Source of the DNA: a gamma proteobacterium symbiont of Taylorina sp.
GTDB lineage: Bacteria > Pseudomonadota > Gammaproteobacteria > GRL18
Assembly (NCBI GenBank): GCA_025655455.1
Contig: JAHXIV010000051.1
Coordinates: forward strand, 1 to 64,000
Length of the DNA stretch: 64,000 bases
Direction of reading: 5' to 3'
Both the position numbers and the translations under genes were made by a program. Shown in pieces: positions 1 to 9,897 of this stretch. Under the pieces are notes generated by a model. That model saw nothing but the letters and a program-made list of their open reading frames with translations, ran no database searches and was not told the DNA's origin. The stretch's first letter is position 1. The number at the start of each line of letters is the position of its first letter.

Positions 1-154
1 TTTTGCATTGAGTATTCTTTTTAGTGAGTCTCGTACTTTATCATTAAGCTTTTATTTTGTATAGATAGCAATGAGCCTCACTTAGGATGAGCTCAGTCCC
101 CGTGAGTGTCGATAAAAAAAAAGAACTCATAGGAAATTTATTTCGTGATGAACC

Positions 155-1396
155 TTAAATGAAGGTTGATGGAATTTGAATAATATTTTCACTAATAAGG
201 CTTATATCATCTGAATTATTAACAACAATCCCGTAAGGAAGTTTATTATCATTGATAAATTTTTGTAAGCCTGTCAGTTGTTTTCTTCTTGTATCTGTAC
301 CATATTTTATTTCTATAGGTAGTGTTCCAAATTCTCCACTCAGAATAAGGTCAACTTCAGAGCCAGACTTAGTTCTAAAATAGGAATAATCCCAACGTGT
401 TGCATTGCTTGCCTGAACGCCCCTAATAACTTCTTCAATAATAAATGATTCAAAATTTTGCCCCACAAGAGGAGAATTATTTAACTTCTCAAAGCTCGTT
501 AAGCTTTGTAAATAATTATTTAAGCCACTATCACGGAAGATTCCTTTAGGCATTTTTATGATTGATTTAATTTTAGAACGATCAAAACTGGGAATATTTC
601 TCCATATCAGTGTACCATGAGCAATATCTAAATAATTTTTAATCGTACTTTCATTAACATCAAGAGAGCGACCTAATTGAGAACGATTTATAATTGTTCC
701 GGATAATCCAGTTAGCATTGAGCAAAATCGTCTAAACTTTATAGAGTCCATTTTTGGAAATAAATTTTTAATATCTCTTAAAATATAATTTAAAAAATAC
801 TATTCCATCCAATTCTTATGAACGACTTTATTGTTTGATAGCAATGGTGTAGGGTATCCTCCTTCAAGAAAATGAGTGAACAACTTTTGCTGCGATACAA
901 TTGGTTTGAGTTTGTTAAAAAAATTGAGATTATCAGTAGAAAGCTCATTATCAAAAATAGAATAAAATATGGGTAAAGGGCTTTCTTGTAATTCATTAAC
1001 TTTGAATGGAGAAAGTTCAACCATTGCCACTCTACCCGCCAGTGTCTCTGTGGTATTTTTTAATAACTCAGGAGAACTTGAACCAGTCAGGATAAATCGA
1101 TTATTAAGTTCTCTTTTTTCATCAATCACTCCCCTTAATACCTGGAATAGTTTAGATGACAATTGTGCTTCATCAATAATAATATCAGTATTATTTTGAT
1201 TAAAGAAAAAATTCATATCCTCATGGATTTTATCAAATGTTTGTGGATTCTCTAGATCAAAGTATTTCCACTTAGGTCTAAGCATGGTTGATAGAATCGT
1301 TTTTCCACATTGCCTGGGTCCCCATATCACTAAACAGGGGAAATAACCAAGTAGTTCATTCATTTTATTGTGAAGATTTCTTTTTATATATGCCAT
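155..1396 (-). pseudogene. AAA_14/DUF4143-type ATPase split by an in-frame amber codon
   Basis: This is one ATPase gene read as two halves. The first 198 codons (1396 down to 800) carry a Walker A (GPRQCGKT, about residue 27) and a Walker B-like IIDEAQ, followed by the sensor stretch FILTGSS. A TAG at 800-802 then stops translation. The next 16 codons (799-752) and the 198 codons from 751 to 155 stay in exactly the same frame. They encode the expected continuation, including YILRDIKNL and the DUF4143 nuclease-like core (SEVDLIL, then PIEIKYG). Only this nonsense codon separates the halves, so the loss looks recent; read-through cannot be excluded. An 8-bp inverted repeat (1392-1399 and 1415-1422) brackets the start codon. 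The family's role is unclear; members are common in accessory DNA. Confidence 0.82.
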
Positions 1397-1498
1397 ATTT
1401 AGAGTCTACCACTGAATATGGCATGCATAAATGTTTAATCCAATAACAACCAGGATATTGATATTTTATTTAAATCATATTCATTAATAGCTGTAAAA

Positions 1499-3376
1499 TT
1501 ATATTTTTATCCCAATAACCGTCACATCATCATTGGTTTCCTCATCTTTCTGGTATCGTTGCAATTCATAAAGCAGTAATTCCTGTTGATCAGCAAATGT
1601 TTCACCTGCATTTTCAATGATAAATTGAGTAAAACGTTTCTTGCCATAAGGGAAGCCTTTTTCACCGCCATTTTGATCAAGATAACCATCGGTAGTCATA
1701 TAAATTTGTGTGGAAGAACTCACATCAATAGTGTGATCGGTAAACACATAGCTGGCATCTGATTTTTTATAACCAATAGAATGTCTATTGCCTTTAATGG
1801 TTTTTAATTCACTATTTTGAATCATAAATAATGGCGTATTCGCTCCGGCAAAGCGAAGGATTTTTTCTTTTTTATTATAGTAAAGAATACCCCCGTCAAA
1901 TCCGGCATTCGAGATAGAATCAACATTTTCCTGTTGCAGAAGGTTTTTAATACTTCTATTAAAAACACTCAACATGTTTGCCGGACTAATCGTTTTGTCC
2001 TTATGAAGATTGGCAGTGAGTTGCCGCTCGATTGCTTTAACCAGCATGGTGACAAAGGCACCAGGCACACCGTGACCGGTACAATCGATAACCATAATAA
2101 TTACTTCATCTTCACTCATTTCTTCTACCAGATAAATATCTCCACCGACAATATCTTTCGGGTGCCAGATGGCAAAATAATCCTGAAAAAACTTTTGAAA
2201 AACTTTATTATCCGGAACTAATGCCCCCTGAATCAGTGCTGCATATTTTATAGAATCACGGGTCTGTTTATGGATTTCCTTGATCTCAAGCTGCTGCTTA
2301 AGCAATAAATTATGGGCATTGATACGCTCAGTAATATCACTGAAAGTCACCACTGAACCAGTAATTTGCTTATCCTTGATAATTGGCTGTGCTTGATATT
2401 CTACTGGAAAATTCGTACCGTCTTTACGCCATAAGACTTCATCATCAATATGACTGACCTTGCCTTCACTAAAAGCATGGTACATTGGACATTGCTCAAC
2501 AGGATAGTGTCTACCATCCGTCCGTGTATGGTGAATGACAGAATGAATTTTTTGCCCTAAAATCTCACTTTCATTATATTGCAGCATCTCCAGAGCCGCA
2601 GGATTGATAAAATTGACCAGACCATCACTACCGACACCAAAAATTCCCTCTCCTGCTGAAGTCAGTAATAGTCGTGATCTTTCTTCTGCAGTTTGTACAA
2701 TTTGTTGTTGATGTTCCAGTTCTTTTGTTCTTTGTTTAACCTTTATTTCAAGACTGCTGCTAAATTTTTTAAGAATTTTAGTAGAGGAAATATTTTTTAA
2801 AATTATACCTATTTGATTAGAGATAATTTCAAAACTAGTTAGATGAGTTTCGGTGATTGTTTCAAAGGTTCCAAGCATTTCTCTGGAATTGTATGCAATA
2901 ATAGCACTTTTATTGATCCCGTTATCATAAAATGCCATCATACCATTTGCATTTTGTAATAATTCACAATTCTTAAATATTTGTTGATTATCAATAAGTC
3001 GTATATATTCACTTTTACTTTGAACAATTTCAAGTATCTTTATTTCAAACAAATCAGAAAAGTCATAAGCTACTTCCCATTGGTTTGAACTAATATAACT
3101 AAGAAAGAGTGCATTTTCACATTGATAAGCTTCAATCAGCGTTTCTATTGTTAATTCATAAACGTCTTTTTCACTATTAAGCTTTAGAGCTTCACCGATA
3201 AACTCCTGGATTGATTTAATTCGTGTATTCTCAATTTCAAGCTGCTTATGAGCCTGGGATAAAACCATATCCGACTTAAGCCGCTTATTCCGCTCATCTT
3301 TAAGGAATTTAAATTCTTTAATGAGCTCATCTTTTGAAAGGTTTTCTAAAATATTTTTTTCATTAGAATAAGCCAT
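1499..3376 (-). CDS. GAF-like/PAS/SpoIIE-type PP2C serine phosphatase
   Basis: This is a soluble signalling phosphatase of 625 residues. It begins with a coiled coil (about 10-50) and a GAF-like region (about 50-200). A second coiled coil leads to a PAS domain (about 225-350, ending ITERINAH) and a C-terminal SpoIIE/PP2C domain (about 375-625). Metal-binding signatures GGDIYLVEE, VIDCTGHGVPGAF and NDDVTVIGI are intact, so it should be active. The family usually dephosphorylates a STAS-domain anti-sigma antagonist, but no such partner lies in the window. It starts 6 bases after the FIST gene upstream on the same strand, which points to one operon with FIST as the sensor. Its PAS-SpoIIE half is nearly the same as that of the 1664-residue receptor at 4870-9864. 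Confidence 0.9.
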   Translation of the reverse strand: MAYSNEKNILENLSKDELIKEFKFLKDERNKRLKSDMVLSQAHKQLEIENTRIKSIQEFIGEALKLNSEKDVYELTIETLIEAYQCENALFLSYISSNQWEVAYDFSDLFEIKILEIVQSKSEYIRLIDNQQIFKNCELLQNANGMMAFYDNGINKSAIIAYNSREMLGTFETITETHLTSFEIISNQIGIILKNISSTKILKKFSSSLEIKVKQRTKELEHQQQIVQTAEERSRLLLTSAGEGIFGVGSDGLVNFINPAALEMLQYNESEILGQKIHSVIHHTRTDGRHYPVEQCPMYHAFSEGKVSHIDDEVLWRKDGTNFPVEYQAQPIIKDKQITGSVVTFSDITERINAHNLLLKQQLEIKEIHKQTRDSIKYAALIQGALVPDNKVFQKFFQDYFAIWHPKDIVGGDIYLVEEMSEDEVIIMVIDCTGHGVPGAFVTMLVKAIERQLTANLHKDKTISPANMLSVFNRSIKNLLQQENVDSISNAGFDGGILYYNKKEKILRFAGANTPLFMIQNSELKTIKGNRHSIGYKKSDASYVFTDHTIDVSSSTQIYMTTDGYLDQNGGEKGFPYGKKRFTQFIIENAGETFADQQELLLYELQRYQKDEETNDDVTVIGIKI

Positions 3377-3382
3377 AATTTA

Positions 3383-4573
3383 TTAGCGCAGAAGGACAGA
3401 AATTGATGTTGTATAGTTATGATAATGATTTTTGCCGTCTAATTGTGCAAACTCACCAAATGCGTACATCCCCAACCATGCAATAGGAAAATCTTTTATA
3501 ATCCCAGTTTGAAGATTATTGGTAATTTCTTCTTTTTTAATAACACCGTTTGACATTCTACCACGAGCCATACAATCTGTTTGAAAAACAGCTACAGGAT
3601 CTTTTTTATCATATTGAACAATTAATCTTTCAATTAAGCCGTTAACACCACTCATTAAGTATTCTTCATCTCTTTGACAGGAGGTTAATTCTGTTCCAAC
3701 AGCAACCCGTGACTGCAATGCCATTGCTTTTCCATCTTCACTTAATATCAATGGTGCTCGAAGTTTATATTTATTATCATAGGCAGATTTTTCTGATTCT
3801 GTTAGATTTGTACCTAAAGCTAATAAAGAAATAACCTCTGTTGGAAGTGTTGATGCAGGAAGATCAAAAGATGCCATCAATGTTGGCCATGCTGGTTTAT
3901 TATCTAATTCACATATAAATTCATTATCTACTTTAGTGGCAATAAATTTTTGATTCTCTTGTGGTAAATAGCCATGGTGAGAAGCTTGGGCAACGGCAAG
4001 TGAGGGGTCAAAAAAACCAACCATCACGATAGCTTGTTCGAGCACTTCTTGATTATAAAATAAAAAAGTATTAGGCACTGAACCATTAAAACCGGCTAAT
4101 CCACCTAAGATAGGGACTTGATGACTAAAAACATCACTAATTCCTTTAGTAATTTCTTCACCATTAACGACTAAGCCAGGTGCAAATGCCATGAGCATAT
4201 TAATGGATAAATTATTGTTTTTTAGTTCCTGTGCAGCTAATTTTGATAATTCATAACAATTATTCTGTGTAACATCTTCTACCTTTGAAAGAACAAATTC
4301 ATGACCTGTCACTAAAGTTAAAGCCACAGCTCTCAGGTTTTCGCTGACATATTCATTGCTGATTACGCCACTTCCTGTACAACCAATGATAGATGCATTT
4401 GGTAAATTTTCTTGAATTGAAACTAATAATTGATTTAGATTATGGCCTGATGTGCTATGGAGAATAACAAGCGTTACTTCCTCATTAGTTTTGCTTTTTG
4501 CAATATTAATAGATTCTTTAATTGCTTTCTTTGGGTTAACAGATTTACTACTGCCAGAATAAAAATTTAACAT
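3383..4573 (-). CDS. FIST-domain sensory protein
   Basis: The 396 residues match the FIST N plus FIST C architecture. The N-terminal half contains the typical stretch SIIGCTGSGVIS and the later glycine-rich LGGLAGFNG. The C-terminal half has the SVAVGTEL-like and FQTDCMARG-like segments, the latter common in FIST C. FIST proteins are thought to bind small ligands, possibly amino acids, and are often coded beside signalling proteins. There is no signal peptide or membrane segment, so it is cytoplasmic. It precedes the PAS-SpoIIE phosphatase by only 6 bases, so the two are very likely co-transcribed and may form a ligand-controlled phosphatase pair. The family call is strong; the ligand is unknown. 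Confidence 0.85.
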   Translation of the reverse strand: MLNFYSGSSKSVNPKKAIKESINIAKSKTNEEVTLVILHSTSGHNLNQLLVSIQENLPNASIIGCTGSGVISNEYVSENLRAVALTLVTGHEFVLSKVEDVTQNNCYELSKLAAQELKNNNLSINMLMAFAPGLVVNGEEITKGISDVFSHQVPILGGLAGFNGSVPNTFLFYNQEVLEQAIVMVGFFDPSLAVAQASHHGYLPQENQKFIATKVDNEFICELDNKPAWPTLMASFDLPASTLPTEVISLLALGTNLTESEKSAYDNKYKLRAPLILSEDGKAMALQSRVAVGTELTSCQRDEEYLMSGVNGLIERLIVQYDKKDPVAVFQTDCMARGRMSNGVIKKEEITNNLQTGIIKDFPIAWLGMYAFGEFAQLDGKNHYHNYTTSISVLLR

Positions 4574-4675
4574 ATAACTAACCTATAGTAAGTTTAGTAG
4601 TAATACTTATGACTAGCAACTTAGTTATTTAAGCGATTAAGTTGGTAATTGTAACATAAAGTACAAAAACAAGAG

Positions 4676-4853
4676 CCTTCAGCCAACATAAATTTGGCCA
4701 CCATCATTTGTAGTAACATAAAATTTCTATAAATGATGGAGGACAAATTTTTGTTACTTAGAAGTGCCCATAGCCAAAAAAATTGGCACGAATCATTTTT
4801 AGTAACATTAAAATGGCTTAAAATTATTTGTGCCAATTTTTTGTTACTCAAGA
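4676..4853. repeat. Tandem hairpin repeat, two units of about 75 bp
   Basis: Two related units follow each other between the FIST gene and the large receptor phosphatase. Unit one (about 4694-4770) contains the inverted repeat CCATCATTT (4701-4709) and AAATGATGG (4731-4739). Unit two (about 4783-4853) is closed by a perfect 13-bp inverted repeat, AAAAAATTGGCAC (4777-4789) and GTGCCAATTTTTT (4830-4842). Both units have AGTAACAT in the left half and TTGTTACT at the right end. The leading 36 bases (4676-4711) recur with one mismatch at 12011-12046, and 4763-4800 recurs in changed form at 41291-41336. It is a dispersed palindromic repeat, possibly MITE- or REP-like. Confidence 0.75.
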
Positions 4854-4869
4854 GTCGTTAATAATTTTT

Positions 4870-7800
4870 TTATATATTTAAGCCTATTACCGTCACATCA
4901 TCATTGCGTTCCTCACCGTTTTCATACTTTTGTAATTCATAAAGCAAGAGTTCTTGCTGATCAGCAAATGTTTCACCCGCATTTTCAAGAATAAATTGAG
5001 TAAAACGTTTCTTGCCATACGGGAAACCTTTTTCACCGCCATTTTGATCAATATAACCATCTGTGGTGATATAAACTTGTGTGGGAGAACTCACATCAAT
5101 AGTATGTTCGGTAAACTTATAGTCGGCATCTGATTTTTTATAACCAATGGAATGTCTATTGCTTTTAATGGTTATTAATTCACTATTTTGAATCACAAAT
5201 AATGGCGTATTCGCTCCTGCAAAGCGAATGATTTTTTCTTTTTTATTATAGTAAAGGATGCCCCCGTCAAACCCGGCATTGGAGATAGAATCAATATTAT
5301 CCTGTTGCAGAAGGTGTTTAATACTTTTATTAAAAATACTCAACATGTTTGCCGGACTGATCGTTTTGTCCTTGTGAATATTAGCGGTGAGTTGACGCTC
5401 GACTGCTTTAACCAGCATGGTTACAAATGCACCAGGTACACCGTGACCAGTGCAATCGATGACCATAATTATTACTTCATTTTCACTCACTTCTTCAACA
5501 AGATAAATATCTCCGCCAACAATATCTTTAGGGTGCCAGATGGCAAAAAAATCCTGGAAAAACTTTTGAAAAACGGTACTATCCGGAACTAATGCCCCCT
5601 GAATCAGAGCCGCATATTTTATAGAATCACGAGTTTGTTTATGGATCTCCCGGATTTCAAGCTGCTGCTTAAGCAATAAATCATGGGCATTGATACGCTC
5701 AGTAATATCACTGAAAGTAACCACTGAACCAGCAACTTGCCCTTCTTTAATCACTGGGCGTGCTTTATATTCAACATGAAAACTACTGCCATCTTTTCGC
5801 CACAGCACTTCATTATCAATCCGGCTAATTTTACCTTGAGTGAGTGCATGATGCATGGGGCATTCTTCTACAGGATAATGACTGCCATCGGCATGAGAAT
5901 GATGAATAATTGCGTGTATCTTTTGCCCTAAGATTTCTGCCTGCTGGTATTGCAGCATTTCCAATGCCGCAGGATTAATAAAGTTAACTAATCCATTACT
6001 GCCAACACCAAAAATACCTTCTCCTACAGAGGTCAGCAACAGCCGTGTTTTTTCTTCGGCTGTTTGTGTGATCGCGGCTTGTTCATTAATCTGAACTATG
6101 AGTTCCTGTTGTTTTCTATCTGCAACCTTACTGATTCTAAGTTGTCGTTTAAGTTCTTTTTCATTATCTTGAAGTACTGCTTTCATAGCAAAGAATTCTT
6201 TATTCATCTGGCCTAATTCATCATCATAAAATAATTTTTGTTTAATTTTTTTATTGCCTGATTTAAACGCCTGAATGCTGCTGATTAAAAAATGTAACGG
6301 CTCTCTAATCTTTTTGATTAACATCAAATAAATGAGATAATTTCCCAGGATAAATAAAACACTGGCGAACAGAATCGTTTGATAAACATTACTAATATTT
6401 CTTTCTATTAATTTTATTTTCAGCTCACTACGTTCATTAATACTACTTAGGAAAATATCAAGAGGATACATAATTTTAAATTTAGCTTTATCATAGTCAC
6501 TGGAATGCAGCAATTTAATCGCCAAGGCTTGATTATTCTCCTGCATAGCCTTAAATGCCCTGACTTCAAGATTCACTAAATCATTAGAGTTACCTTCTGA
6601 TTGCTTTAATAAATCAAATTCTTCATCTGAAAAATGTTCTCTCTGTATTAATTCTTTTAGTGGGACTTTTTCAGTGTCAGGGTGCAGTTTCTTTCTGATT
6701 TTTTTGTCTAAATCCCAGTAAATGCCCTGATAATTTTCAGGTCTTGCTGTTGTTCCATTTCTAATGGCTAAAATATCGAGATAATTTTGTTTATACTCCT
6801 GATTATTGGTTACTACATAGCTTTTTGCATAATGGCTTAAATCATCGGAACTTTGTCTCAGGATGTCGGCAACTTTAAGCATTTCATGTTCATCTTCATG
6901 CACATGTGTCAGTGATTTTTCCAGCTTGTCCATGTTCAATAATTCATAGAGAATAAAGCTGATCATTAAAAATTCGAAGCCTACAATCACAAGAATAAAA
7001 CGGTTAAAATTAATATTTAAAAATCGTGATTGACTATAATTCTGATATAAGAAATAAGCGAATAATACAGCAACAAAAGCGGCGAGCAACATTTCTTCCA
7101 GCGCAAATAATTCAAAAACAGAAAGTTCATTAATTTGTTCACCCAACTGACTATAATCCAGCTGTATTGACAAGGCTTCTTCATTTTTAGCCCATTTCTT
7201 ATATATTTCATTCAGCTTTTCACTACCGATAGTACTAATTGTTTTGTTAATAATTGAAAGTACTTCCGGCGGCCAGTCATTACGCACTGCAATATGTAAA
7301 TTGAGTTGATAATCTGTGTTATAGCTTATTTTCAGATTTTTATAGTGCGCTTTATTGATATAGTATTTAGCAGTCACAGAATTGACTAAAAAAACATCAA
7401 TTTCTTTTGATAAGAGTTTATTAAAACCTTCATTGGTCCCCTTGAGTAAAGTCAGAGGTACATTGGGATTATTTTTTTTCATAATTCCGTGAATGGTATA
7501 ATTACCCACCACGGCTATTTTTTTAGTAGATTGTTCATTATTAAACAATTCAAAGCCATCAGCAAAACTTTCTCCCTGTCTACTGACAAAGACATAGGGT
7601 GTTGAAAAAAGTGTTTTCTCAGAAAAATTCATATAACTTTGTCTTTCTTCTGTTATACCAACAGCACTATACATATCTGCTTGCCGATTTTTTGTAAACC
7701 CGGTTGCCTGCTCCCATGATTCTGTTTTGGTATAAATCAGGTTTAAACCACTTTTAGTCTTTATGAGCCTTAATATATCTGAAATAAATCCTGCATGTTG

Positions 7801-9864
7801 CCCTACATCATTAGTCCATTCAAAAGGTGCCCAATCCTGATTATAGACATATCGAATCGGTTTTGTTTCATCTATCCAGGCTTGTTCTTTCTTACTAAAG
7901 TTAAGGCTGTCATTACCAGAGAGCCATCGATTAACAATGGCACTTTTTTCTTCTCTGGAAATAGCCTCCAGGCCTTTTTGTAATATGGAATGTAAAATAG
8001 GGTGATCTAATCGACTCAGAAAATGTAACTTATTACCTTCAAGTGAAAATTGTGGTACTCCTTTTAAATCAAACACACCTTTTTCCTGAAAAAAATATTC
8101 TGAAGAAATCGGGGTATCCAGTAAAGCATCAACTTCACCACTCAATACCATTTTTACAGATTTTTCAAAACTGGCTGTCTCAACAATGTTAATATTCGGA
8201 AACATTTCTCTAACAAAAGGGATTGTTGCAAATCCTTTGACAATGGCTAAGGACTTATGTGACAGATCTTCAAATGAATGAATATCAAAGTTGCTGTTTT
8301 TGATATAAATATTTTCTCGAACTGTAAAGTATGATTCACTAAAGTAACCAAATTCTATTCTGTCTTTGCTATAATAAGCATCAGGTAAGAGATCAATTTT
8401 TTTATTTTTAAATCCATTGAGCAGCTCATCCCAGGTACCACTGACAAGTGCTACATTTAAGCCCGTTTTTTTAATCACTAAATTTAATATATCAGCAGAA
8501 AACCCTTTAGCTTTATTATCTTCAAAATAAATAATGGGTGCCCATGGTTCAATACCTACTTTAACTGTATTAGAATGAATCCAGGATTTTTCTTCAGGAT
8601 TCAGGTCGGCTTTTTTATCAGCTGAATTAATGTCATCAACCCATGATAAAGTAATTTTATGTCTTTCTTTTTCCGTTATGCTATCCAGTCCTTTTTGTAT
8701 AATTGACTTTAGCAGTGGTTCGTCAATCCTTGAAAAGAAATGCAGGCCAGGTGCTTTAAAGCTGGTTTGTGCGATACCTTTTAAACCGGAAATCAATTCT
8801 TCATTGATTTTCTTTTTAACAGCAACTTGTCCTTCATATAAAGCATCAACGGAACCATTTAAAACCCGATTGATTGAATCATCTAAGTCTTTTGTATAAA
8901 CCAATTGTATGCCGGGAAATTTTTCTTTAATTTTATCTATGGTGCCATATCCTTCAACAATCGCTAATTTCCCGGGTTGTTGGGAATTATCCAGATCGCT
9001 CATAGAGTGAATATTGTTATTATCTTCTTTTACATAAAGATAATCTTTCATTTTAAAATAGTCTGTGGAGTACAATCCGTACTTTGCTCTTTCATTGGTA
9101 TAATAAGTGGCAGGAAGAATATCTATTTTTTTATCTTTAAAGTCAGTTAATAAGATATTCCAACGTTCATTGATTATTTTTGTTTTTAAACCGGTCAGTT
9201 TAATAATTTTTTTTAAAACATCACCTGCAATACCATCAATATCAGAACCATTATTTGAAAAAACCACTGGATCCCATTGCTCAACCCCGACTTTAATCGT
9301 ATGTGCTGCAATCCAGTTTTTTTCCTCATGTGTTAAGTCTATACGCTGTTTACTTGCATAATATAGCGTGACTTGTCCTATCAATTCTTCATCATATTTA
9401 ATGCTGGCATTAAAATGTTCATATGCTTTTATACTTTCAGGAATTTTATTATTGTAAATTTTTTTATCTGTTAAACGATAAAAGCTAATTAGTGTTTCAT
9501 TACCAATAGTATCAATGATTTCTATTGCTTTAATCGTATTATTTTCTTCCATTAAAGGTTGCAAAATACGAATCAACTGGTCTGTATCCAGGTTATAGAC
9601 GGGAAAACTTGTGATGACAGCAATTGTTTGCGCAAATTGTTGTCCAGGGTGTACTAATTCTGGATTTTGTTTTGAAGAAGCAAAAACAGCAGTTGACATC
9701 ATGCAGAGAAAAGACAAAATAATCAGCGGAAAACTTATAGGTCTATAATTTAGATATTTCAAAGCCCTGCCGTTCAGATCAAATTGATTGAATAAAAAAC
9801 TCTCCAAAGCTATCATTACAAAGTTGAAATAAAATTTCACATTAAAAAGAGCTCTTTCAATCAA
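4870..9864 (-). CDS. Receptor phosphatase: three tandem SBP_bac_3 domains, helical sensor, PAS, SpoIIE
   Basis: This is a 1664-residue transmembrane sensor. After an N-terminal hydrophobic segment (about 45-63) come three bacterial solute-binding family 3 domains at about 185-410, 425-655 and 660-900. Each is introduced by an EEK.W-like or KEQAW linker and a VG(V/I)E.W.P-like first strand. Two membrane segments (about 917-940 and 955-977), a helical periplasmic region (978-1150), a third membrane segment (1160-1183) and a HAMP-like stretch follow. PAS (about 1275-1395) and SpoIIE phosphatase (about 1410-1664) complete it, with intact GGDIYLVEE, DCTGHGVPGAF and DDVTVIG motifs. Such SBP domains bind amino acids or similar small solutes. 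The start is uncertain: position 9864 is a TTG without a clear ribosome-binding site, an ATG lies at 9816, and a TTG near 9762 would give a normal-length signal peptide. Confidence 0.88.
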   Translation of the reverse strand: MIERALFNVKFYFNFVMIALESFLFNQFDLNGRALKYLNYRPISFPLIILSFLCMMSTAVFASSKQNPELVHPGQQFAQTIAVITSFPVYNLDTDQLIRILQPLMEENNTIKAIEIIDTIGNETLISFYRLTDKKIYNNKIPESIKAYEHFNASIKYDEELIGQVTLYYASKQRIDLTHEEKNWIAAHTIKVGVEQWDPVVFSNNGSDIDGIAGDVLKKIIKLTGLKTKIINERWNILLTDFKDKKIDILPATYYTNERAKYGLYSTDYFKMKDYLYVKEDNNNIHSMSDLDNSQQPGKLAIVEGYGTIDKIKEKFPGIQLVYTKDLDDSINRVLNGSVDALYEGQVAVKKKINEELISGLKGIAQTSFKAPGLHFFSRIDEPLLKSIIQKGLDSITEKERHKITLSWVDDINSADKKADLNPEEKSWIHSNTVKVGIEPWAPIIYFEDNKAKGFSADILNLVIKKTGLNVALVSGTWDELLNGFKNKKIDLLPDAYYSKDRIEFGYFSESYFTVRENIYIKNSNFDIHSFEDLSHKSLAIVKGFATIPFVREMFPNINIVETASFEKSVKMVLSGEVDALLDTPISSEYFFQEKGVFDLKGVPQFSLEGNKLHFLSRLDHPILHSILQKGLEAISREEKSAIVNRWLSGNDSLNFSKKEQAWIDETKPIRYVYNQDWAPFEWTNDVGQHAGFISDILRLIKTKSGLNLIYTKTESWEQATGFTKNRQADMYSAVGITEERQSYMNFSEKTLFSTPYVFVSRQGESFADGFELFNNEQSTKKIAVVGNYTIHGIMKKNNPNVPLTLLKGTNEGFNKLLSKEIDVFLVNSVTAKYYINKAHYKNLKISYNTDYQLNLHIAVRNDWPPEVLSIINKTISTIGSEKLNEIYKKWAKNEEALSIQLDYSQLGEQINELSVFELFALEEMLLAAFVAVLFAYFLYQNYSQSRFLNINFNRFILVIVGFEFLMISFILYELLNMDKLEKSLTHVHEDEHEMLKVADILRQSSDDLSHYAKSYVVTNNQEYKQNYLDILAIRNGTTARPENYQGIYWDLDKKIRKKLHPDTEKVPLKELIQREHFSDEEFDLLKQSEGNSNDLVNLEVRAFKAMQENNQALAIKLLHSSDYDKAKFKIMYPLDIFLSSINERSELKIKLIERNISNVYQTILFASVLFILGNYLIYLMLIKKIREPLHFLISSIQAFKSGNKKIKQKLFYDDELGQMNKEFFAMKAVLQDNEKELKRQLRISKVADRKQQELIVQINEQAAITQTAEEKTRLLLTSVGEGIFGVGSNGLVNFINPAALEMLQYQQAEILGQKIHAIIHHSHADGSHYPVEECPMHHALTQGKISRIDNEVLWRKDGSSFHVEYKARPVIKEGQVAGSVVTFSDITERINAHDLLLKQQLEIREIHKQTRDSIKYAALIQGALVPDSTVFQKFFQDFFAIWHPKDIVGGDIYLVEEVSENEVIIMVIDCTGHGVPGAFVTMLVKAVERQLTANIHKDKTISPANMLSIFNKSIKHLLQQDNIDSISNAGFDGGILYYNKKEKIIRFAGANTPLFVIQNSELITIKSNRHSIGYKKSDADYKFTEHTIDVSSPTQVYITTDGYIDQNGGEKGFPYGKKRFTQFILENAGETFADQQELLLYELQKYENGEERNDDVTVIGLNI

Positions 9865-9897
9865 TCATAACATCTAATGATGTAAGAATATTACTAT

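Noticed and set aside
1-154. Possible gene end or RNA at the left edge
   Set aside because: Only stops and a short GAGC/GCTC inverted repeat are seen; nothing supports a feature.
1934-2221. Plus-strand frame of 95 codons and its twin at 5305-5592
   Set aside because: Both are antisense to the SpoIIE domains, and they resemble each other only because the genes on the other strand are duplicates.
4783-4800. Possible sigma-54 promoter (TGGCAC followed by a T-run)
   Set aside because: The needed GC of the second element is missing, and the bases belong to the hairpin repeat.
4621-4851. Minus-strand frame of 76 codons
   Set aside because: It runs through the tandem hairpin repeat and has no family features; the repeat explains the sequence.
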